DNA of 64,000 nucleotides from Cordylochernes scorpioides (lineage: Eukaryota; Arthropoda; Arachnida; Pseudoscorpiones; Chernetidae). The notes under the pieces are model-generated. The model did not search any database and was not told where the DNA came from. It was given only the letters and a program-made list of their open reading frames with translations. The DNA lies in contig CP092863.1 of NCBI GenBank assembly GCA_030710605.1, positions 118,818,164 to 118,882,163 on the forward strand, in the 5' to 3' direction. The position numbers were made by a program, and so were the translations under genes. Below, in pieces: positions 1 through 12,300 of this stretch. The stretch's first letter is position 1. Each line of letters opens with the position of its first letter.

Positions 1-509
1 TCATTAATACTCTCCTTTACAACATGGCATCCAGACCTCAATGGGAAAATATATGTGTGGTGATGTTCTTATCTCCTTAATACAGAGTAATTGGTTTCCT
101 GTTGATTGGCACATCATTCAAAGTTAGAAATACAACTGCTAACAGCGTGTCATGTTTCGGTAACTGCATTGTTACCATCATCAGACAAATATTTAGATAT
201 TTCAAAAGAAAAAGTAGTGCTAAAAAATATATATATTTATAATTTTCAGGGTTAGGATGTTTTGTTACAGAGTTTGCATTGAAATAAAAGCAAAGACCAA
301 TTTTTCAGTGTATTTAGCCATCACATTTTTTCCTGATTACCACATCAAGATTCTGAAAGGGTTTATTTTCTAAGGCACAAACCATAGTTGAGCTCATTGA
401 GAGCTCATTCTAGAGGGGGATGATAAGAGAATTACACATTATTGGAGCCACAATTCTCTGGGATGTCCTTGCATTCACTACTGCAACAGGCCAAATTTAC
501 CTAACAGTG

Positions 510-1245
510 GAGGAGGAAGGCGGAGCAAAAGTGACTTTTGAACAAAAAAGGGGTGGGGCTTGACTACCCAGGTGGACATAAAAATAAGTCAGAGGTGTCA
601 TGTTGGAAGATGACATGCTAACAAGGCGGAGCTTAAAAGTGACTCCTCCCCTATCAACAAAAAGGGGCAGAGCTTCACCATCTGGATGGATATGAAGAGT
701 TTAGAGGTGTCACATTGGAAGATGACATGCTAACAAGGCGGGGCTTAAAGTGACTCCTCCCCTATCAACAAAAAGGGGCAGAGCTTCACCATCTGGATGG
801 ATATGAAGAGTTTAGAGGTGTCACATTGGAAGATGACATGATAACAGGGCGGGGCTTAAAGTAACTTCTTTCCTTTGAACAAAAAAGGGCGGGCATCACA
901 TGGGGTGAACATAAAAAATGGTCAGAGGTGTCACCTTAGATGCTAACAAGGCGGGGCTTAAAGTGATCCCTTCTCTAACAACAAAAAGGGACGAAGCTTC
1001 CCCATTTGGAATGAACATAAAGATAGATTAGAGATGTCACCTTGGAATATGGCATCTTAACAAGGCACAGTGACTCCTCCCCTTTGAACAAAAATGTTTG
1101 GATATAAAAAGTGATTAGAGAGGTCACATTAGAAGATAACATGAGGAGTAAGACATGGTAACAAGGCGGGGCTTAAAGTAACTCCTCCCTTTTAAAAGAG
1201 GCAAAGATCCACCACCTGAGGTGAACATGATGAGAGATTAGGGGT
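510..1245. repeat. Degenerate ~110-bp tandem array next to exon 7 (second copy)
   Basis: Repeats of aacaaggcggggcttaaagtg ... gaggtgtcacattggaaga. Same as 43580-44318. Confidence 0.75.
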
Positions 1246-1250
1246 GTCAC

Positions 1251-1425
1251 CTGGTGGCGGGAGTGTCCACAGGGTGAGAGAAGGTGAAGCCAATGAAGGG
1301 GAGCTGTTTGCCACTGAACTCCTTCTTGGGGATCTCCAGAGTGGGGGAAGAGGGCTCCGGCTCAAACTCATCAAAGTAGGAGGTGTCGTCCTCCCCCTTC
1401 AAGATGGGTACGTAGGGCGGGACCT
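1251..1425 (-). CDS. CIT: Second copy of citron exon 7
   Basis: Matches 44323-44497 with intact frame, hydrophobic motif and splice sites. Confidence 0.8.
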
Positions 1426-1552
1426 CTGTAACACATCACTCTCTAGGTATCTCTATGGGACTCAAACAGAAACCAAACTTAAAAAAAAAAAAGACTTATC
1501 TGTTATTTTGGTGTAGCAGCATGACTAGCATTATTCTGAATTATAACAGTGT

Positions 1553-1910
1553 CAATAACTCCGCCTTTGCCAGTCCCAAGCCCGGATGAAAAAGAAGGAG
1601 GGGGAGCAGTAACAAGCTCACTAAAAACCTGGGTTCAGCTGGCCCGGCTGATAGTAACCTGTAAGGACTCCTAATCAGGGATACAGGATGAGCAGTGTTT
1701 GTACTCCATGTTAGGAGCGGCTGCACATGGTGTCTGTTCCTCATGGCAGAGGCGGCCATTTCTTTGGAGCTAAGTCAGCCTGCCACTGAGTAGTGCTCCC
1801 AGTCTTAATGACAAAGGCAAATGCATTCTACTTCGCCCAATCATGATGGTTGTTAACTTTACAAGCTTGATACCGTAATATGATTGAGTGGAGATAAGAA
1901 AGAAGAAGAC
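1553..1910 (+). mobile_element. SINE-B copy
   Basis: Full copy with the L2-like tail gataccgtaatatgattgagtgg; repeated at 44632-44985. Confidence 0.7.
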
Positions 1911-2111
1911 AGTGTCAATTGATACATACCTAACACCATAATGATTATGAAGAACCAATATTTTGGAGAGTAAATAAAAATTACAATATAAAAACATTAA
2001 GATGCATGCTATAGTAGATGAAGACCAAAGATGATAGTAAAGGTTGCTATTGTAACATCACTACTAGAATCATGACTGGATGAAGTAGATTTTAAAATAT
2101 CGAGTTCACCT

Positions 2112-2344
2112 GATTATATTGATAGACCTCAGTAAGGGTCCTCTCCAGGGATACGGAGGTCTGTACTTATGTTAGTGGCACCAAAGGTGTCAGCCTTCAT
2201 GTTAGGAACAGCCTCAAATTACAGGCAGAGTCTGACTGTAATTTGAGGGTGTTCCTAACATGAAAGCCTTTGCTGCCGACTCTAACATGAGTACAGACCG
2301 CTGTATCCCTGGAGAGGGCTCTTGCTGAGGTCTATCAATATAAT
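2112..2344. repeat. Inverted duplication of a SINE-K segment
   Basis: Left arm gattatattgatagacctcag ... caaattacag is mirrored by ctgtaatttg ... ctgaggtctatcaatataatc (arms ~110 bp, imperfect). Same at about 45190-45422. Confidence 0.72.
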
Positions 2345-2684
2345 CAGTTGAACTCAGTATGATTAAAGAGGTCTTTCTCCTCTTTCTAACAATGCTGCTG
2401 TTGGTCTGATACTGCTTATTTGTCAGAATTATTCTGCTTTTTTCGCAGCTGGCCTTCATATCTGAAGGTCATTCCTCTATCCGCTACATGGGGACATGCC
2501 CTGTAGCAGTCAGTTCTGCCTAGGGATCATTAAGTGTAGAGTATAGTCTCGAGATATCATTCTACCAGCAGGTATCATCCATCCACCACGCACGTATATT
2601 TCCAAACAATTTTCAAACAGAAATAATGTAGTATATTTTTCTCTCATTATATAGTAGGTATTTAAACTATGTATATAATAAGTA

Positions 2685-2957
2685 GGGGGTCGGTGGAAGG
2701 CTGGTTAAACCGTTTGGTTTTCGACCACTACGACCCGGGTTCGATTCCCGCATTGTACACTTTTTTCTGTTTAAAAAAAAAATGCTCCAATGGCCCCCGA
2801 TTCTTGCAAAAGTCCAACCCCACCAGCGAGTGCAAGTAACCAAACGGGGCTCTGGCACATTTGTAAGTGCAAAGTCAAACTGCTTTTCACATGTGTAGAC
2901 ATGTGGTGCGCTTACAGTAAAAGTAGTCGCTAACTACCCACCATGATTATCATGACT
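2685..2957 (+). mobile_element. SINE-A (tRNA-derived), second copy
   Basis: Equivalent of 45762-46037. Confidence 0.78.
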
Positions 2958-3157
2958 TTGAGATAAGAAAGAAGAAGATATAATAACGTGTATATAAAAA
3001 ATGTATTTAATATTAAATTGTTAAAGTGATAATCCTGTTGAAGGACTGACAAGTCCGAAAGCTTGAAAATAGAAAGGTTGTACAAGAAACTTAACCCTGG
3101 AAGCTCAATTTATATTATAATAAGAGTATGAATGTGTGACTTGAGAAGACAACTCAC

Positions 3158-3312
3158 TGTTGCGGAGTGCCGGCCAGTCCACTCCTGCAAAGTAAGGATG
3201 CTGGTAAAGGGCCTGGTGGTCCGCCCTCACAGTGGCTTCACACAGCAGGTTCTTCATGAGGGAGATGGTCTCCTTTGGGTAGTTTTGGTTCCTCTGGGAA
3301 GTGAAGGCTGGT
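3158..3312 (-). pseudogene. CIT: Second copy of citron exon 6, frameshifted
   Basis: 155 bases against 154 in 46238-46391. An extra base and a substitution near 3283-3287 (agttttgg against agcttgg) shift the frame about 8 codons into the exon. Splice sites are intact. Could be a consensus error or a real broken allele. Confidence 0.75.
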
Positions 3313-3393
3313 CTGGGGAGGGAGACACACACGGGTGTATCATTAATTGGATTATCATCTGAAGCAGTATATTATCCAAAGTACAAATGTAAA

Positions 3394-3690
3394 TACAAGG
3401 TAATAAGACCAAATAAATAGTTGGTGATGTTTCGGTAACAGCATTGTTACCATCTTCAGACAAAAGTGCTGAATGATTTGATCTTATTACCTTGTGTTTA
3501 TAATCTATAATCCAAATTGTGCCTTATCATTACAAATGTAAATATGCAGGTATGTATATATAAAACAATTTATCCTACAAGAAAATAAGACCTAATCCAA
3601 ATATATTAATACACACACACACTATTAATTTATTTGGTCTTATTTTCTTGTAGTTCTAATCTATAATCCAAATTGTGCTCTATACATTCT
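3394..3690. mobile_element. Two MITE family D copies (second copy of 46473-46768)
   Basis: 3394-3531 and 3572-3685, palindromic halves around aacagcattgttacc and a CA microsatellite respectively. Confidence 0.62.
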
Positions 3691-4345
3691 CTTTTTTACT
3701 CCTGTAGAAAGGCAGAAATGCCTACAAGCTCGGCTAAATAAATTTTAAACTCTTCGCCTTAAGATTTTGTACTTCTGTACTATATATTGAATTCTACGGT
3801 ACATATGTAAATTACTCAGAATAAAAGTGTCCAAATATATATATATATATGTTATATTAAAATATTATTTTACTTAAAAAATTATATTTCATAGATTCAA
3901 ATACTCTGTTAAATCGACGGCCAGAGGTCATGCTTCCCCTATAAAAACTTGCTGTTGTTCTTTCCCGAAGGCCGGCTCAAATCTTTGTACATTATGTAAA
4001 TAACTTTCATTTTTTTATTCTTACACCTTAAGCCAGGCATTACTTTTACCAAATTATGTTTTTTATATATATTCCTTAGCTCAATTAAATTACTGATCAA
4101 AACCATTTTTATTATTATTCTTTCAAGATTTTAACCACAATTGCATTACCATAATCCTCAACATGATCTAAATTCAAGCCTAAAATCTCTTTTCTATTTA
4201 TAACATATATAGACAGTTCCTTTTTTACATCTAGTCAAAAATATATAAGTTAATAGTTCATTCTTGCAACAGTGTATATCTGTGCAGAGAAAAAAAAATT
4301 CCCTGAAACTTGATCGTTCGATCAAAAAAAAAAAAGTTATATGAA
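3691..4345. other. AT-rich intron DNA, nothing recognised
   Basis: Same as 46769-47425. No exon or repeat family identified. Confidence 0.5.
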
Positions 4346-4619
4346 TAAGGCACAATTTGGATTATATATTAGAAACATAAGATAACAAGACCATATTCAA
4401 ATAAATAATCTGTGCACAATGTTTCAGTAACAGCGTTGCTACTGAAATGTCACACACAACTTACTTACATGAAGTTTTGTTGCCTTATGTCAAATAATAA
4501 AAGTTTAAATAGAATGTTGTACAAATCTCCTTTATTAATGTTTTTTTTAAAGATTTAGACAATCTGATAAATATTCTTGTGAAACTCTCCACACCATATA
4601 AAATGGAAAGTTGATAAAG

Positions 4620-5456
4620 TACAACATACTCCATGAAAGGACACTTGTGCTAGAGGACATCTCTCTATAAAGGAAAGTTTTCTTCCCCAAAATTACTATT
4701 TTTACTATTTAGCTGTTCTCCGGTAAGAGGATACCTCTCTGTAAAGGACACTTGGCTGTGCAATTAGGTTTTGTCCTTTACAGAGAGGTAGTTCTACTGC
4801 AGCAACTCTCTGGTGAGAGGACATCTCTCCCTAATGACACTATGGCTCTGCAACTAGGTGTTGTCCTTTATACAGAGGTAGTTCTACTGTAGCAACTCTC
4901 TGGTAAGAGGACCCCTTCTTTAAAGGACATTTTGGCTCTGCAACGAGATGCTGCCGTTTACAGAGATGTTGTTCTACTGTAGCAACTCTCTGGTAAAATG
5001 ACACCTCTTTAAAGGACACTATGACTCTGTAAATAGATGTTGTCCTTCATACAGAGGTAGTTCTACGGTAGCAACTTTCTGGTAAAAGGATACCTCTCCC
5101 TAAAGGACACTTTGGCTCTGCACCTAGGTGTTGTCCTTTACAGAGATGTAGTTCTACTGTAGCAACTATCCAGTAAAAGGACACTTTGGCTCTGCACCTA
5201 GGTGTTGTCCTTTACAGAGATGTAGTTCTACTGTAGCAACTATCCAGTAAAAGGACACTTTGGCTCTGCACCTAGGTGTTGTCCTTTACAGAGAGGTAGT
5301 TCTACTGTAGCAACTATCCAGTAAAAGGACACTTTGGCTCTGCACCTAGGTGTTGTCCTTTACAGAGAGGTAGTTCTACTGTAGCAACTATCCAGTAAAA
5401 GGACACTTTGGCTTTGCACCTAGGTGTTGTCCTTTACAGAGAGGTAGTTCTACTGT
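4620..5456. repeat. MITE-C derived 74-bp array, short allele (5 units)
   Basis: ggacactttggct occurs at 5105, 5179, 5253, 5327 and 5401, exactly 74 bases apart. It is preceded by diverged units from 4620 and ends about 20 bases from the exon 5 donor. Confidence 0.88.
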
Positions 5457-5478
5457 ATCTACCAATGGATTGGTTTAC

Positions 5479-5688
5479 CTTGAAGTTCATGATGTTGTTG
5501 TAGGTCACCACCACCCTGTCATCTGAAAATGGCATCTGGCCGTAGAACATTTCGTAGGCCACTATGCCCAGGGACCACCAGTCACACTCCACTCCATAGG
5601 AGGCCGTAGCTGCAGGGACACTGTTCATGGCTATTAGGACTTCTGGGGCGATGTAGTCTGGAGTGCCTACTGGCATGCGGCTGGTCAC
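5479..5688 (-). CDS. CIT: Second copy of citron exon 5
   Basis: Same 70 codons as 49597-49806, with APE and DWWS intact; followed by the shorter version of the 74-bp array. Confidence 0.82.
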
Positions 5689-5893
5689 CTGAAAACACAA
5701 CATTTAGACATTGATAAGAAATTAAAGCATGAATGTTTGTACTCTCAATGATTGCCCTTCTCTCTCTTTTTTTTTTAATTATCCCATTATATAATTATAC
5801 AAGGTCACAGAGACTATATTCATTGATCAAATTTACAATCTTGGTAGGGTGGGAATACAGGTCCTGTCTTGAGGCTCCCATGCAACAACTTAC

Positions 5894-5987
5894 CATTTTT
5901 TGAGCATTGAGTTTAGAAGCTGATCCAAAGTCAGCCAGTTTAACATGGCCGATTCTATCAATGAGGATGTTGTCAGGTTTGATGTCT
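5894..5987 (-). CDS. CIT: Second copy of citron exon 4
   Basis: Identical in the HRD and DFG region to 50013-50106; splice sites intact. Confidence 0.82.
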
Positions 5988-6044
5988 CTGCAACAAGACA
6001 GGTAAGCCATTGAAGTCAGAGAGAAAAGAAGACAAGAGCTTCAC

Positions 6045-6166
6045 CTGTGGACGTAGCCCATGGAGTGGAGGGAATGGATTGCCTCCACCAGCTCCGCCAG
6101 ATAGAAATGGGCAGTCTCCGGAGGCAGGATGCTATCTCTGTGTTTCTCCAGTAGAGCCAGGAGATC
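6045..6166 (-). CDS. CIT: Second copy of citron exon 3, truncated by the gap
   Basis: Last 122 bases of the exon (from within PGGDLL to MGYVH). It stops at the Ns where 50276 continues normally. Confidence 0.82.
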
Positions 6167-6266
6167 NNNNNNNNNNNNNNNNNNNNNNNNNNNNNNNNNN
6201 NNNNNNNNNNNNNNNNNNNNNNNNNNNNNNNNNNNNNNNNNNNNNNNNNNNNNNNNNNNNNNNNNN
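6167..6266. other. Assembly gap of exactly 100 N
   Basis: The right flank is inside the citron PH exon. The left flank is inside a second copy of kinase exon 3. The round size suggests a placeholder scaffold join of unknown length. Confidence 0.97.
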
Positions 6267-6328
6267 TGGCGTTGGCCTCTACACGGAGGAACCTCTGTTC
6301 CCAAGCTTTCTTCCCTCCCTTCTTGGTG
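6267..6328 (-). CDS. CIT: Citron exon 25, PH domain, cut by the assembly gap
   Basis: Acceptor gtgtgcag. The first base completes Val, then [20 protein letters not shown] follows, matching the PH beta-strand region after GWMK in citron (human ...GWDRKYIVLEG). The exon runs straight into the 100 Ns at 6266. It is reached across a 5.3-kb intron holding a mariner and an 84-bp satellite. Confidence 0.85.
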
Positions 6329-9300
6329 CTGCACACACAACTCTGCGTGGAACTTTACTTGATCAAAATTATACATAGTGTGATCAATAATTTCCAGGAA
6401 TGCTAAATATTTAAAGAAATACAAAAGTATAATAAAGTTTTTTTTTTTAATACATTATAATGCTGCCTATGATTGTAGAACAACATTAGAAAATATCCCG
6501 CATGTGTTTCTTTTGAAAGAAAAATTTCGTTTGAAAAGTTAGAAATAATTGTTATTTCTCCTTAAAATAAATTTCTATTTTTTGTTCAAAAGAAACACAT
6601 GCGGGATATTTTCAAATGTCATTCTACAATAATAAAGTTTTATTTAAAATTTCTCAAAAATAATCACCGCCACTATCAATACATTTGTTCTATCTTTTTT
6701 TTCAGATATCAAAACACCTCTGCAAATCCTCATCTTTCAGGCTTTTCAAAATATTCTTCATATTCTCCTTCATTTCAGGTATTGAATCAAATCAATGTCC
6801 TTTTAAGACTTTTTTAATTTTAGGGTAAAGAAAAAAGTTGTTGGGAGCAAGGTCAGGAGAAGAGGGTGGTTGGGGTAGTTAGGCAATTTTGGGTTTAGTG
6901 GTGGCCGTGCGTTGTCATGATGCAAAAACCAATTTTTCTGATGCCATTTTTCGAGTCGTTTCGGACAATCATCGCAATACATCAAGATAGTAATGTTGAT
7001 TAATGGTCTGACCCTCGGGCACAAATTCATAGTGTACTAATCCTTTTACATCAAAGAAAGTGATAAGATACTTAAGCATCGAATTGATCATCCTTGCTTT
7101 CTTGAATCTTGGTTTTCCAGGCTCTAGCAGCTGGCTTGATTGCCTCTTAGTCTCGGGATCATATCCATACACCCATGTTTTCATCTCCCGTGATAACATA
7201 TTTGAGCCAATGGGAATCAGAATTAAACATTTCGACCAGGTTTTTGCAAGTTTCTTTGCAATGCTCTTTCTGCTCATTCGTTAAGACACGTGGGACAAAT
7301 TTAGCCGGTGATCGTTTAAGATGCAGATCATTCTTTATGATGGTTTGGCATGTTCCTAAAAGAGATATCCAAGTCTTCTGATAGCTCTATGATAGTTATT
7401 CTTGGGATTTTTTTTGATCGATGATTTGATTTTGAGTGCATTTTTTTGAGACATTGATGAAAAAAAAAGCACAGGCATAATATTTGGCCTTTCCTGTGAG
7501 TAAGCTTTCATTCGAGGATGTCAAATTTATTTCGACTCAAGACAGACAAAGGTTCTTAAGAGAGAGGTAAATTGGAGTTTTTACCACACAAATCAGCATG
7601 GACAGAATCCAATACAGGGGAATTTGGGTTACCAACCAATTTTGAAGTTCTGTGCTTAACACTGAACTGGAAGCTATTGGCCTAGATCTTGAACACATTG
7701 AAAAGGTGGTCCTAAAAAAGCCTTTCTTCTTCTTAGGAGTCCTGTCAAAACTACATATCTTAGAGCATTGTTACACCTGCTGTGTCCTTGAAGTACCAAC
7801 AGTTTGGACAGACTTCACAGGAGTCCTGTCAGCACTACATATCTTAGACCATTGTTACACCCGCTCTGTCCTTGAAGTACCAACAGTTTGGACAGACTTC
7901 ACAGGAGTCCTGTCAGCACTACAGATCTTAGACCATTGTTACACCTGCTCTGTCCTTGAAGTACCAACAGTTTGGACAGACTTCACAGGAGTCCTGTCAG
8001 CACTACAGATCTTAGACCATTGTTACACCTGCTGTGTCCTTGAAGTACCAACAGTTTGAACAGACTTCACAGGAGTCCTGTCAGCACTACATATCTTAGA
8101 CCATTGTTACACCTGCTGTGTCCTTGAAGTACCAACAGTTTGGACAGATTTCACAGGAGTCCTGTCAGCACTACATATCTTAGACCATCGTTACACCCGC
8201 TCTGTCCTTGAATTACCAACAGTTTGGACAGACTTCACAGGAGTCCTGTCAGCACTACATATCTTAGAGCATTGTTACACCTGCTCTGTCCTTGAAGTAC
8301 CAACAGTTTGGACATACTTCACAGGAGTCCTGTCAGCACTATATATCTTAGACCATTGTTACACCCGCTCTGTCCTTGAAGTACCAACAGTTTGGACAGA
8401 CTTCACAGGAGTCCTGTCAACACTACAGATCTTAGAGCATTGTTACACCCGCTCTGTCCTTGAAGTACCAACAGTTTGGACAGACTTCACAGGAGTCCTG
8501 TCAACACTACAGATCTTAGAGCATTGTTACACCTGCTCTGTCCTTGAAGTACCAACAGTTTGGACAGACTTCACAGGAGTCCTGTCAGCACTACATATCT
8601 TAGAGCATTATTACACCCGCTCTGTCCTTGAAGTACCAACAGTTTGGACAGACTTCACAGGAGTCCTGTCAACACTACAGATCTTAGAGCATTGTTACAC
8701 CTGCTCTGTCCTTGAAGTACCAACAGTTTGGACAGACTTCACAGGAGTCCTGTCAGCACTACATATCTTAGACCATTGTTACACCCGCTCTGTCCTTGAA
8801 GTACCAACAGTTTGTACAGACTTCACAGGAGTCCTGTCAGCACTACATATCTTAGACCATTGTTACACCTGCTCTGTCCTTGAATTACCAACAGTTTGGA
8901 CAGACTTCATAAGGAGTCCTGTCAGCACTACATATCTTAGACCATTGTTACACCCGCTCTGTCCTTGAAGTACCAACAGTTTGGACAGACTTCACAGGAG
9001 TCCTGTCAGCACTACATATCTTAGACCATTGTTACACCTGCTGTGTCCTTGAAGTACCAACAGTTTGGACAGACTTCACAGGAGTCCTGTCAACACTACA
9101 TATCTTAGAGCATTGTTACACCTGCTCTGTCCTTGAAGTACCAACAATTTGGACAGACTTCACAGGAGTCCTGTCAGCACTACATATCTTAGACCATTGT
9201 TACACCTGCTGTGTCCTTGAAGTACCAACAGTTTGGACAGACTTCACAGGAGTCTTGTCAGCACTACATATCTTAGACCATTGTTACACCCGCTCTGTCC

Positions 9301-12300
9301 TTGAAGTACCAACAGTTTGGACAGACTTCACAGGAGTCCTGTCAGCACTACATATCTTAGAGCATTGTTACACCTGCTCTGTCCTTGAAGTACCAACAAT
9401 TTGGACAGACTTCACAGGAGTCCTGTCAGCACTACATATCTTAGACCATTGTTACACCTGCTGTGTCCTTGAAGTACCAACAGTTTGGACAGACTTCACA
9501 GGAGTCCTGTCAGCACTACATATCTTAGACCATTGTTACACCTGCTGTGTCCTTGAAGTACCAACAGTTTGGACAGACTTCACAGGAGTCCTGTCAGCAC
9601 TACATATCTTAGACCATTGTTACACCTGCTGTGTCCTTGAAGTACCAACAGTTTGAACAGACTTCACAGGAGTCCTGTCAGCACTACATATCTTAGACCA
9701 TTGTTACACCTGCTGTGTCCTTGAAGTACCAACAGTTTGGACAGACTTCACAGGAGTCTTGTCAGCACTACATATCTTAGACCATTGTTACACCCGCTCT
9801 GTCCTTGAAGTACCAACAGTTTGGACAGACTTCACAGGAGTCCTGTCAGCACTACATATCTTAGAGCATTGTTACACCCGCTCTGTCCTTGAAGTACCAA
9901 CTGTTTGGACAGACTTCACAGGAGTCCTGTCAGCACTACAGATCTTAGACCGTTGTTACACCCGCTCTGTCCTTGAAGTACCAACTGTTTGGACATACTT
10001 CACAGGAGTCCTGTCAGCACTACAGATTTTAGACCATTGTTACACCTGTTGTGTCCTTGAAGTACCAACAGTTTGGACAGACTTCACAGGAGTCCTGTCA
10101 GCACTACATATCTTAGACCATTGTTACACCCGCTCTGTCCTTGAAGTACCAACAGTTTGGACAGACTTCACAGGAGTCCTGTCAGCACTACATATCTTAG
10201 ACCATTGTTACACCCGCTCTGTCCTTGAAGTACCAACAGTTTGGACAGACTTCACAGGAGTCCTGTCAGCACTACATATCTTAGAGCATTGTTACACCCG
10301 CTCTGTCCTTGAAGTACCAACAGTTTGGACAGACTTCACAGGAGTCCTGTCAACACTACATATCTTAGAGCATTATTACACCTGCTCTGTCCTTGAAGTA
10401 CCAACAGTTTGGACAGACTTCACAGGAGTCCTGTCAACACTACATATCTTAGACCATTGTTACACCTGCTCTGTCCTTGAATTACCAACAGTTTGGACAG
10501 ACTTCACAGGAGTCCTGTCAGCACTACATATCTTAGACCATTGTTACACCTGCTCTGTCCTTGAAGTACCAACAGTTTGTACAGACTTCACAGAGACACA
10601 CAAGTAAACTTCCAAATTCCACATAGGACTGAGCGGCATTAAAGCAATAGACACTCTTGCCAAATCATCATTATTACATAACTCTGACCTTGATTTTTAC
10701 ATATTTTGTTGTTGTTTCTTATCTACTTGTGCAAATATTATATAAATGCCATGAATCCATACTCCTCGATCTGTTTGATGTGATAAGTAGTGTCTTTTCC
10801 CAAAGGTTTAGTGCATCTAATAAAAGCCAGAATGTGTTCTGGAGCTGCAGGTTTTCATCATATTAAACATCATATCAGCAATGGTACAAGGTAATAAGGC
10901 CAAATCTAAGTAAATAAATAGCGTATGATGAGATTTGTAATAAAAGAGTTGTTACCATCACCAGAGAAAAAAGTACTGGTTAATTTGGATTATAAGTTTA
11001 AAACCTTTTTTTAAAAATATCCTTAGTACACCGGTTGTTACCGAAACGTCACACACTATTTATTTATTTGGATATTTGGTATTATTATCTTGTAGTTCTA
11101 ATCTATAATCCAAATTGTACCTTATCAAACTATGTTTTGAGAGGTACACTTTCATTCAGCACTTTTGTCCGAAGATGGTAACAACGCTGTTACCGAAACA
11201 TCACACACTATTTATTTATTTGGTCTTATTACCTTGTATTTGTGTTTTGAGAGAACACCCTGCTTCTATTCTAACAGAATTACACCAAACACACAGAAGT
11301 CTAATTTTGGGAACCATAATAGCACATATATATATATATATATGGTGGGTAGTTAGCGGCTGCTTTTACTGTAAGTGCATCACATGTCTATACATGTGAA
11401 AAGCAGTTTGACTTTTGCACTTACAAATGTTCCAGAGCCCCATTTGGTTACTTGCATTCGCTGGTGGGGTTGGACTTTTGAAAGAATCAGGGGCCATTGG
11501 AGCATTTTTTTTTATCAGAAAAAAAAAAAAAAAGTGCCCAATGCGGGAATTGAACCTGGGTCGTAGCGGTTGAAAACCAACGGTTTAGACCATCCTTCCA
11601 CCGACCCCCCATAATAGCATATATAGACAGCATTAAAGTTACTCACACTAGAATCTTGAGCCAGCCTGATATGAGAGGACCACCTTCACTTGACTGTCCC
11701 GTGGCTGAGCTAGATGCCAAAGACAGGGAGTCCGGAGTCTTGACCTGAGTCTTAGGTTTCTTCATTGAATCCTTGAAGTAATTGATCAAGTCCGGGGGAA
11801 GTCCGCAGGTGTCGGCTATGAGGGAGGAACATTTGGGGTGGCATACCAGTCCGCATTCTGGACACACCGAAGCCAGGTTTGACCCCTGGGATTTTGGTAC
11901 AGCAAGGAAAGAGTTTATAACTACAGTTATATTTAAACACAAGGTAATAAGACCAAATAAATAAATAGTGTGTGATGTTTCGGTAACAGCGTTGTTACCA
12001 TCTTCAGACAAAAGTTTGTTTTGTTTCAGCACTTTGGTCTGAAGATGGTAACAACACTGTTACAGAAACATCAAACACTATTTATTTAGATTTGGTCTTA
12101 TTACCTTGCGTTTATAATCTATAATCCAAATTGTGCCTTATCAGCACTATTTAAGAACATGCTGTGATATTTTTTCTCATTTATTCTTTAATCTGATGAT
12201 GGTAACAGTGCTGTTACCGAAACATCACACAGTATTTATTTGGATTTGGCCATATTACCTAGTAGTTTTATAATCCAAATTGGGTACCTTATAGTATTTT

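Larger units (their letters stand above)
1..6166 (-). other. Second copy of 43071-50276 (citron kinase exons 3-7 and introns)
   Basis: Nearly base-for-base identical to 43071-50276 across exons, introns, SINEs and MITEs. The length difference (6166 against 7206) is almost all due to a 74-bp array with 5 instead of 19 units. The other differences I saw are mostly single-base indels in G, T or A runs, an 8-base intronic insertion near 6030, and few substitutions. It ends at the gap inside exon 3. Most likely a retained alternative haplotype contig; a true tandem duplication cannot be excluded. Confidence 0.85.

Noticed and set aside
1192..1516. Open frames antisense or out of frame to exon 7 and its duplicate
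   Set aside because: Shadow frames of the true minus-strand exon, whose frame encodes the kinase C-tail.
2685..2760. tRNA gene
   Set aside because: The B box is good, but the A box and acceptor stem are poor and the same head recurs in many dispersed copies with a shared body; it is a SINE head.
1..6166. A second, separate citron-like kinase gene
   Set aside because: Introns and old repeat insertions match 43071-50276 almost base for base; that fits an allele or assembly duplicate, not a paralogue.
6010..6424. Open frames running through the Ns
   Set aside because: They exist only because N codons are not read as stops; the two flanks belong to different exons.
7652..8059. 135-codon plus-strand frame
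   Set aside because: Mostly the start of the 84-bp satellite; no family match.
9759..10607. A 282-codon open frame of 28-residue repeats
   Set aside because: It is one frame of the 84-bp satellite. It has no gene context, lies in a citron intron on the opposite strand, and neighbouring stretches of the same array are broken by stops.
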